Positions 56,814 to 64,000 of a stretch of 64,000 bases of DNA are shown piece by piece (within the stretch, counting starts at the first letter, position 1; every line of letters begins with the position of its first letter). A model generated the notes under the pieces. It saw only the letters and a program-made list of their open reading frames with translations. It did no database searches and was not told the DNA's origin. The position numbers were made by a program, and so were the translations under genes. Origin of the DNA: Macrosoma leucophasiata (lineage: Eukaryota > Arthropoda > Insecta > Lepidoptera > Hedylidae); assembly GCA_036365455.1 (NCBI GenBank), contig JAWQUS010000001.1, positions 20,997,001 through 21,061,000 of the forward strand, given 5' to 3'.

Positions 56814-58880
56814 TGCAATAAACGTAAAATAATCCAAACTTGGCGCTCAAAAAAGCTACAAAAAGATATAAAAATAAAGGAGGAAAAAAAAAATAAAAAA
56901 AAATAAATTCTGGATATAAATTCTGTTCCATATATTTTTGGGCCCAGGTGTAACAACCAACAGTGTACAATCTATGTCATTTTCAAATTACTGTAAAATA
57001 AATTAATGAAATTCTGGAATTATTTGAATAATAAAGTAATTGAAGTATATGTAATTGATTAAGTTAAAGTTGGGTTAGATTGCAAATTGTTAACTAAATT
57101 ACAAAATGTACTGTGTGGTGGGCTTTATTATTATCGAATCTACAAAGTTAATTGACATTATAAATTGATTTATGTTGACTCTACATTGCTCTACATCACA
57201 TCTCATTGAATACGAATTACAATTTAAGTAATTCTAACAAATATTTAGGCTTCTAGTCGTAGGGAAACCATCTGCCATTTTAAGGTGTGGTTAAAGGAGT
57301 CGTTAATCGTGTGAAAGCCGGCTCAGTCGCACGTCATCGAATCCTTAACAACTTAGTGAAACTGTCAAATCGTCACTTCGCTAATGGGGGTCTGTCATCG
57401 ACGCGACCCCTTTAAACTGTCGTTTCCTGGCGGCCAAATGTTATTTCGAGACGGATACTCACTACTGTCGCCTGTGAGTAAAATTACCCGTATGTTCTTT
57501 TTTCAGTGTTAGGATGACATGAGGCATGTGGTATGTGGTGAGCTTAGGTATACTTACTCGTATAAGGTGGCTACCTTTCTGGTAATTCAATTGGGGACTT
57601 TTTGCCTTGTGAGCGGTGAGGTAGTAGGGGGGAGGGGGGATGCAGTCATCTTCTTTATACAGTATTGGTCATGGACAACCCTATTCCAGGCTTGTATAAG
57701 ATATAAGATACTTAGTGCTGTACATGCGTGAGGGATTCAACGTTTTGCGGAACTATTTAACAATCAATTTTAAATCTGGACATGACTGAGAAATCCGGTC
57801 CGGTCATGCAGAAGCGGAACGGTAGGCCACCTATTATATTTACTCGATTGCTTCCTTTTTCAATTTCACCTTTTGCACGGAATACTAAATGTAGCATTCT
57901 TTGATTTTGTTTATCAAACAATGTTTTGTCTTTCAAAAGAATAGGTCATTAGATTATTTGCACACCAGATCTGTAAACACTATTTAATATGTTATCATTG
58001 TGTGTATTTGCGTATGCATTCATAATTGAGTTCCGCATTTGTACGTTCGTAAAGTTAAGTTTACGAACGTACAAATGTTTAGTATTAGTAAATAGTTTAC
58101 TATTTTCAGCTCAGGATTTGAATCTCCTATGAATGGATTTACACCTATTTATATTGGACATCGGACCCATAATTCGTAGGTATTGAGAGCCTAAATCAGC
58201 AGTTGGTTAAATTATCGTATTATTTAAGCAGTCTTTGTATACAGTTGCTTTGTCATTTCCGCACTTTTTCTATAATTTCATCGTTTTGTGTTGTCATGTA
58301 AGTTGATTTTATGTTTTTTTCTTAACATTTTTTGATGTGTGTCTTTGTTGTGTCTGTTATTCAGACTGCTTCCTATTGAAATATTTCCTCAGAACGTCAC
58401 ATCTCTTTATTGTAATGTGATTACTGTAGCGCATCGTTATTAGCATAAGATTGCGGCGGAGACAGGTCTGTGTTATGCAAATGTGTTACCCAGCCTAGAC
58501 ATGTAAAACCACCTCGTTCGTAGTTACGTAACACAAACACATGAAACGTATAAGTGGTAAGGATTAGGATCCTACATATTTAACGACTTGCTGTGCCCGC
58601 GACGTTGTCCGCGTAAAATACATTTTCTCCCGTTTCAGCCACATTTTTCACTCCTATGGGTCGTGGCGTGATGTTATGAAGCCTGTGGCCTTCCTCGATA
58701 AACAAGCTATTCAATACAAAAATGTATTTTATATGTTAATCCATTCAAATCATTAATTACTGAGACATCGCGTTCAACCAAACAAACAGCCTCCTGCTTA
58801 AAATATAAGTATGGATATCAATCCATTATCAAAGAGAACGCATCTTCTAAAGCTTCTAAAGCTCTTCTTTATCTTCTATT
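56814..58880. other. No gene; palindrome and one repeat fragment
   Basis: AT-rich. It holds an 18-bp perfect hairpin (58036-58077) and, near 58588-58700, a 'gctgtgcccgcgacgttgtcc' type fragment (related to 22410-22508) followed by 'gaagcctgtggccttcctcg'. Confidence 0.5.
58036..58077. repeat. Perfect 18-bp hairpin
   Basis: CATTTGTACGTTCGTAAA, loop GTTAAG, then the exact reverse complement. It is not followed by a T run in a way that suggests a terminator, and it belongs to no repeat seen elsewhere in the window. Confidence 0.9.
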
Positions 58881-59163
58881 ACTGTTGGTAGAGTTCCAGT
58901 GTAGGAGCTCGAGGGCGTAGGCCACCGTAGGGTACCGCATTACCTAATCTATCTGCCGCCAAATGGTAGTGTTCAGCACTATCGTGTTCCGGTTAGATGG
59001 TAATCAAATAACTATCACAGAGACATGAGAACTAAGGTCTCAGGGGTGGCAGCACATCTGCATTTTGACCTCTGGTCTTTGTGTAAGTGTCTATAGGCTG
59101 TAGTCATCACTTAACAACAGAGTGAACTGCATGCTTGTTTGCCAACTTCATTACATAAAAAAA
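58881..59163 (+). mobile_element. Family R retroposon, full length
   Basis: ACTGTTGGTAGAGTTCCAGT at the start and an A7 tail at 59157-59163. It has a small duplication near the start ('gccaccgtagggtaccgc') and otherwise follows the family. Confidence 0.9.
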
Positions 59164-59674
59164 GCTTATCGATACTTGATTCCAGCACTACAGGTAAAAA
59201 CTTCACACCCTTAATTGTTTTATGTATCGACAACACTGTGGGATATTACGGGATATCGACATCTGCCGCTGTTTACCCTTGTTAACCAGAGGTGTTAGTG
59301 ATGTATCATTGTGTGAAACCGAACCCATTCTAAATACATTACGAACAAAAACTTTCCGAGTGTTGGTTACTCACTCGCGCGTAGACGGTCCAATACAATT
59401 GTGAAATTTCCTATTATTTTAAATACAAATCACGTTATTTGGTCTAGAAGAGACACTCTGTGGCTATTTACAGTAGGTTCTTCATTGTTTAGATAAATAA
59501 TTGTTCAAGTAACAATAATGAAATGTTTATCTACGTGATAATAGATCGGGATAAATTATTTTTATCAAGACCATAAGTACTTGAGGTATAATAACCTCAT
59601 GTGCATCTGACTCTAAATTCTTAATCTATGTCACATGCTATATGATAACACCAAGACGCTTAAAATACTTCTCT
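59164..59674. other. No gene seen
   Basis: AT-rich between two repeats. Confidence 0.5.
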
Positions 59675-59920
59675 AAGCCTGGGTTACACCAAGATATTTG
59701 TTACAATAACTTTTAACTTTTACTGCCCTGTAATTTCCGGCACAGAGGCATAACACCTTAGGCCTCAGGAGTGATAACGCATCTGCATTCTGACCTTGGT
59801 CTTTGTGTGGGTGTCTATAGGCTGCAGACATCACTTAACATCAATGTGAACCGCATGCTTGTTTGCCACTTTTATTACATGAAAAAAAAGAAAATAACTA
59901 ATATCTTGGTGCAACCCAGT
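59675..59920. mobile_element. MITE (AAGCCTGGGTTACACC) split by a family R insertion
   Basis: Left part 59675-59722 and right part 59895-59920 match the two ends of the intact MITE at 60406-60562 ('caccaagatatttgtt', 'actaatatcttggt', 'gcaaccca'). A family R tail (59723-59894) sits between them. Confidence 0.85.
59723..59894 (+). mobile_element. 5'-truncated family R copy inside a MITE
   Basis: Begins abruptly at 'ctgccctgtaatttccggca', equivalent to mid-element, and ends in an A-rich tail. 5' truncation plus an A-tail is the standard mark of target-primed reverse transcription. Confidence 0.9.
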
Positions 59921-60405
59921 ATAACTGTACCAAATTTGTTAAAGTTAAATGACAGTTTAAATTTGAAAACAATTTTTTGATTACTCTCTAAGTTGTTTCC
60001 CAAAATCCCAATGTTTCAAATTCACTTACTCGTTTTTAAATTACACGTCCATGTAGGTACTACTGATTAGCATGTTCTTTAAATATCAAACTTGAGTGCC
60101 AGCACCTTCGAATCAAATTGGCTTTGCCAGACAGACGAGTACTCCTGTAAGTTCCGTTTTTTTCTTTTGTGATATGGGACCCTAAACATCAAGTGGCACA
60201 CGTAGGCGTAGAGCTCGGGAGATGACCACTTAACTACAAACTTCCGTCAAACGCTTAGAACGACAGTCAGAGGTAGTAATTACATGTAATTGTTGAGGGG
60301 TGTCATTTGAATTAGGATTATGTTGTGTTGAATAATTTGATGATTAGTCATTTATGTTTCTTTTTGTATGTATCTGTATATATTGTAGGCAACAATGTGT
60401 CTCTT

Positions 60406-60562
60406 AGGCTGGGTTGCACCAAGATATTTGTTGTATAGTTAAAGGTTATGTAACATTTCACATCCTTCTCTCACTTTAACACATTTCTTTAAGTTAGAGG
60501 AGAATGTGAAATGTTACAACAGCTTTAACTTTTAACTAATATCTTGGTTCAACCTAGCCTTG
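60406..60562. mobile_element. MITE, AGGCTGGGTTGCACC family, intact
   Basis: 157 bp. Ends AGGCTGGGTTGCACCAAGAT and ATCTTGGTTCAACCTAGCCT. An inner inverted pair ('gtaacatttcacat' and 'atgtgaaatgttac') gives nearly full-length folding. Flanked by short T/C-rich DNA without a clear duplication. Confidence 0.9.
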
Positions 60563-60689
60563 GTGTTTTATGTTAGCAATTTTAGTCAGTTTTTCTGTTC
60601 ATTTTATTTTATTATCTTTCTGTAAATCTTTAAATTGAAGACATATTTCTTGAATGGAGCCATAAAAGTAAAATTTTTAGGGTTATAAC

Positions 60690-60775
60690 GTAACGAATCC
60701 TGGATATTTGCATGTATGCTTGAATGCATGCATTTACCTCTGCCTAACCCCTTCGGGATTATAGGCGTGAAGTAT
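60690..60775 (+). repeat. tRNA-headed SINE, 3' end only
   Basis: 'ttgcatgtatgcttgaatgc', 'atgcatttacctctgcc' and 'cccttcgggattataggcg' match the tail of 44097-44416. Strongly 5'-truncated. Confidence 0.8.
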
Positions 60776-61226
60776 CGTTATAAAGTACAATTAATTTTTA
60801 AATATATCCTCAATTTTTTACGTCAGTTAGATCAACGTGATGATGATTCGGATTAAGGAAACACACGTCAGCGTAGCCACGTCTGGCCACATTGAGGACT
60901 GTGAAATATGACACCCGCTACCGATTAGAGAACTCGTGTGTGTGATTTTCTCAATTCAGAGAATTTTTGTGAATAACATGTGTTTCTACTTATAAATTGC
61001 GTGTTTCAACGTTGATATGTTTATAATATTGTACCTACTGCGAAAAAATGTCGTTACTTATTCTGTGCCTAGATTTGATATAAGTTTGACATTTTTGGGG
61101 ATGGTGAACTCCTGATTGCAAAAGGATCTCAATACTACTCAATAGTACTTTACAGGTAGAATAGTCCATCTGTTGATTGAAGATGGTCCATCTTATTCGT
61201 ATCGTTTGCATAAAAATGCATCATCA
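60776..61226. other. No gene seen
   Basis: AT-rich with nothing recognised. Confidence 0.5.
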
Positions 61227-61300
61227 CGGCATGGTTTCTACAAGGAAGGCAGAGAGCGTGGAGCGCCAATCATCTCGGTTCTTACAATAGACACGGAACA
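61227..61300 (+). repeat. Retroposon tail fragment, 'aggcagagagcgtggagcgc' type
   Basis: 'aggcagagagcgtggagcgc' and 'atctcggttctta' parallel the core of 30786-30935. Confidence 0.55.
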
Positions 61301-61425
61301 ACTGAAACAGAGGTGACATAAAAAATGTTGGTAACCGAAATTTGTTTTTTCTAGAACGTACTATCTAAAAAATGGGTCACTTGATTTATTTTACATTTTA
61401 TTTCGTACGACGCAAAGTACAAATG

Positions 61426-61540
61426 TCGCGGAAGCTCATCAGTTGATCTCGCATATCTGCTTGTCTGTGGCAGCGTGCGGATGTTGCGTCACCGGATATA
61501 GATGCCTTGTGACGCGGCGTCACATCGTGTCATCCTACTC
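61426..61540 (+). repeat. Dispersed duplication, copy 1
   Basis: Shares 'cgcggaagctcatca', 'gcgtgcggatgttgcgtcac' and 'cggatatagatgcc' with 61980-62090, about 555 bp to the right, in the same orientation. Copy 1 has a 10-bp difference in the middle. Confidence 0.8.
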
Positions 61541-61852
61541 AATCTTTCTCTGACCATGAAGCGTAAGCAATAATAGAGCTAACACTACAAACAGCTTGAG
61601 CTCTACAAAATTAGTGGTCCTCTGTATGTGGTACCGATATTTTTAAATTTTACCATAAAGAAACAGGAAACTGTATCTCAATCAATGTGGTCCATTAGCA
61701 AGGATAGTTTTACCAGTTTTCTAATAGTTTCTTATTCATAATGTTGTTTCCTGAATTAAATGAATTTAGGTACATGCATATAGCTTCATGGCTCTGTGGC
61801 ATAGTTTGGGAGGCGTAGCGGTCTACTTTTTTCCGTGGACTTATCTAAATAA

Positions 61853-62092
61853 ATGAGGATGCAAAACATGATTACATTCATTCACGACGAAGCTGAAGAA
61901 CTATACCACCTTTCAAAGTCTATCTACTCAAAACGAGGTTATTTGCGATTCGAGGAAATCCTGCAGATTGTTGCAAATCCCGCGGAAGCTCATCACTTGA
62001 ACTCACTGCGGAAGCGTGCGGATGTTGCGTCACCGGATATAGACGCCCTGCGCCCTGTGTCGCCGCGCCACAACGTGTCATGCTTGCTCTGA
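61853..62092 (+). CDS. Candidate coding fragment within a duplicated segment
   Basis: 79 codons from ATG. The peptide has a helical, charged first half (HDEAEELYHLSKSIYSKRG, FEEILQIVANPAEAHHL) and a second half encoded by the duplicated segment (RADVASPDIDALRP). The coding look of the first half and its position between two 'gcgtagcggtc' words (61818 and 62125) suggest a remnant of a transposon or captured gene. No family recognised. Confidence 0.3.
   Translation: MRMQNMITFIHDEAEELYHLSKSIYSKRGYLRFEEILQIVANPAEAHHLNSLRKRADVASPDIDALRPVSPRHNVSCLL
61980..62090 (+). repeat. Dispersed duplication, copy 2
   Basis: Second copy of the 61426-61540 unit. Confidence 0.8.
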
Positions 62093-62294
62093 CGCATCGT
62101 TTGGGGGGCGTAGCAGCGTGGCGTAGCGGTCGCCTTTTTTTCAGTATTTAGATGCGGTTAGATGTAATACTTGCACTTTTTTACTGGTGGTAGAGCTCCA
62201 GTGACGGAGCTCGCGGGCATAGGCACCAACGCATTACCTAATATACTTGCTGCTAAATGGTAGTATTCAGCACTGTCGTGTGCCGGTCAGGAGG

Positions 62295-62660
62295 TTTTTT
62301 TTTTTTAAATATGTATAGACCAACGTTTGACCACCAACTCACCTGATGGAAAGTGAAGACGTGGCCGAAGATGAAGCACGTTGGTGTAGAAAGTACCTAT
62401 TCACTCTAGGTTTGAAGACGCCCAGGTTGTAGTTTTTTGGAAACAAAGAAGCCGGCAAAGTATTCCATAACTTGGCTGTACGTATAATAAATGTAGAGCC
62501 GAAACGCTTCGTTCTAATTTGTGGTATGTTCACTGTGTAGGGATGATATTTCGCCGTTCTCCTAGTTGTCCTATTGTAAAAAGGTGATGAAGGAATCAGA
62601 TTGTGTAGATCGTCCGCACATTCGCCGAATTGGATCCTATAGAAAATTGAGAGACACGCC
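62295..62660 (-). mobile_element. 5'-truncated Jockey-like LINE insertion
   Basis: Minus-strand insertion of 366 bp: a T12 run at 62295-62306 is its A-tail, and the coding remnant follows upstream. No clear target duplication was found. Confidence 0.85.
62339..62660 (-). pseudogene. C-terminal end of a Jockey/CR1-type LINE polyprotein
   Basis: The minus-strand frame includes FYNRTTRRTAKYHPYTVNIP, RTKRFGSTFIIRTAKLWNTL and VFKPRVNRYFL, the conserved tail after the RT domain in insect Jockey-group LINEs (RTKR..SSF..R...LWN.LP pattern). It stops at 62339, close to the natural C-terminus. The first residues of the open frame come from the host repeat. The RT and endonuclease are not present, as expected for a 5'-truncated insertion. 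Confidence 0.85.
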
Positions 62661-63194
62661 ATGGTAATATACGGCACAGGCATAACACCTTAGGCCTCAG
62701 GAGTGGTAACGCATCTGAATTTTGACCTTGAGTGGTCTTTGTGTGGGTTTCTATAGGCTGCAGTCATCACTTAACATCAATGTGAACTGCGTGTTTGTTT
62801 GCCACTTCCATTACATTAAAAAAAAAAACAGAATCTAGGTGTTTTGTGTTACAGTGTGGTTTAAATATGGTATAAGCTTTATTTATACGAGTATACCTAG
62901 TACTTACTTGAGCGAAGCTCGCAATGCCATCGTTCACTGAAAATTTCGAATCCAGTTTTGACTGGACATTTCGGATGTCTTATGTATGCGTTGCTCAGGT
63001 GAAAATCACCTTTTTTTCTCACGGTGTTTTGTGACCACGGTAATGTGACTATATTATGTATAGAGATCGGATATACATACAATAAATTATAAAGACACAT
63101 ACTTAATTAAGTAAAATTTAAAACAAGTATATATTAACAATAAACCCAATATAAATCTAAAGGAATACTATTTGCAAAACAAAAAATAGTCGTT

Positions 63195-63320
63195 TAATGT
63201 TCATAAACGAGCATGTAGTTGTACAGTGATACATTGATGGTAAACGAATACTGCAGCTATAGATATCCATGTGGAAAAATCAGAGTCCCAACAAGTCATA
63301 ACTGCGGAGGCGGAGGTCTA
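63195..63320 (-). repeat. Family R retroposon fragment
   Basis: 'gagcatgtagttgtacagtg', 'acattgatggtaaacgaata' and 'ctgcagctatagatatccat' follow the order of minus-strand copies, with heavy divergence. Confidence 0.55.
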
Positions 63321-63328
63321 AGGGCGAG

Positions 63329-63405
63329 ATTCACAGACCGCACTACGACTTTACTTTGAGGAAAGTATGCTTAGAACTGTCAGAAATGTATGGGTTTTGA
63401 CAGTT
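63329..63405. mobile_element. MITE, ATTCACAGACCG family, one arm
   Basis: ATTCACAGACCGCACTACGA and 'aaagtatgcttagaactgtc' match the left arm of 10629-10761. The right arm is missing or too diverged. Confidence 0.8.
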
Positions 63406-64000
63406 CGAATAGTTCTCACCATAAGTTTTGTCGCTAAACGCTATTGGCTGCAGATAAGTTAGGTAATAGGTACGGTGGTATCCACTAACGAGCGCAGGCA
63501 CCACCGTATCACCACAGTCTAGTAGTCGTAGTATTAAGTTTACGGAAAGCGACCGAAACGTCGGGTGTAAGAAGTTTGGGAGTGTTGTATACGCGAGAAA
63601 ATCCGCAAGTTTAATTTCTACAAAGTTTACTTCAGGTTCTCTAGCTCATACGAATACCATCACTATAGCTATACATACCGCGACTAAAACTAGATATTAT
63701 CCAATTTCTAAAATATTTTAATTGCCATTAATTTGAAAGTCACTATTCAATACATTGCTGCTTTGACGAAACTTAATAATTACTATCATTTTATGAAAGC
63801 AGCAATGTGCCTTTCAAATTTCTTTAAAGCTCATAACACATATTAGTAGGCATCACACGGATCAACAAATATTCGTAGTCGACATCTATAGAAAATATGT
63901 GAAACAAAAAAAATGATTTACTACTGAATGCACATTATTATACTTTTCAACGTTTTGTATGTGTCAAGTTTTCCAACAGTTTCTTGTTCTTAATGAACGC
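63406..64000. other. No gene seen
   Basis: AT-rich. About 63485-63515 ('agcgcaggcaccaccgtatc') is a scrap of family R. Nothing else recognised. Confidence 0.45.

Larger units (their letters stand above)
62183..62829 (+). mobile_element. Family R retroposon interrupted by a LINE
   Basis: The family R 5' part is at 62183-62294 (ACTGGTGGTAGAGCTCCAGT onward) and the 3' part is at 62661-62829, ending in an A-rich tail. The two parts join into one family R copy apart from about 17 bp lost at the junction. Confidence 0.9.

Overview
This window looks like a non-genic or intronic stretch of a lepidopteran (moth or butterfly) nuclear genome. The DNA is AT-rich, has no prokaryote-like gene packing, and is crowded with interspersed repeats of a kind I know from Lepidoptera: A-tailed short retroposons, tRNA-headed SINEs ending in a 'ggggtaggcagag' tail, 'gcgggcgaagtcgcgggca' modules, TGTC/CGTC microsatellites and MITEs beginning 'cccccttattcataaacgt'. 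No complete host protein-coding gene can be supported. The exact species and the host locus are not identifiable from sequence alone.

Layout. 1-3.1 kb: truncated retroposons, two MITEs, a tRNA-like unit and one intact SINE with a target-site duplication. 3.65-9.14 kb: a young but defective BEL/Pao LTR retrotransposon with near-identical 266/267-bp LTRs and a 5-bp ACTTT target duplication. It carries a gag-protease ORF that runs in frame into a remnant of the RT catalytic motif, has lost most of RT and all of RNase H, holds a foreign insert plus a 351-bp-offset duplication, and keeps an intact integrase. 9.1-11.43 kb: a MITE and a GC/CpG-rich segment ending in a strong splice donor, a candidate promoter plus first exon. 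11.4-37 kb: mostly unique AT-rich sequence with scattered repeats, a decayed LINE reverse transcriptase, a second tRNA-like unit, and GC-rich patches near 35.0-35.9 kb. 37.1-38.3 kb: a mariner element rearranged into a giant inverted repeat (arms about 410 bp) bounded by a TA duplication. 38.3-54 kb: SINEs, several inverted-repeat elements (one a perfect 85-bp hairpin), a third tRNA-like unit, a candidate orphan coding exon at 48.5-48.9 kb and a decaying GC-rich array at 51.3-52.1 kb. 54-63.4 kb: a cluster of one A-tailed retroposon family (called family R here), with nested insertions into and out of MITEs and a Jockey-like LINE.

How the parts relate: the complete DDE integrase makes the BEL element unusual among wrecks, but without RT and RNase H it could move only with help from relatives. 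The short elements (SINEs, family R, MITEs) carry no machinery and must have been mobilised in trans by LINEs and DNA transposases, of which only fragments are present here. The palindromic mariner could, if transcribed through, make a long double-stranded RNA against its own family.
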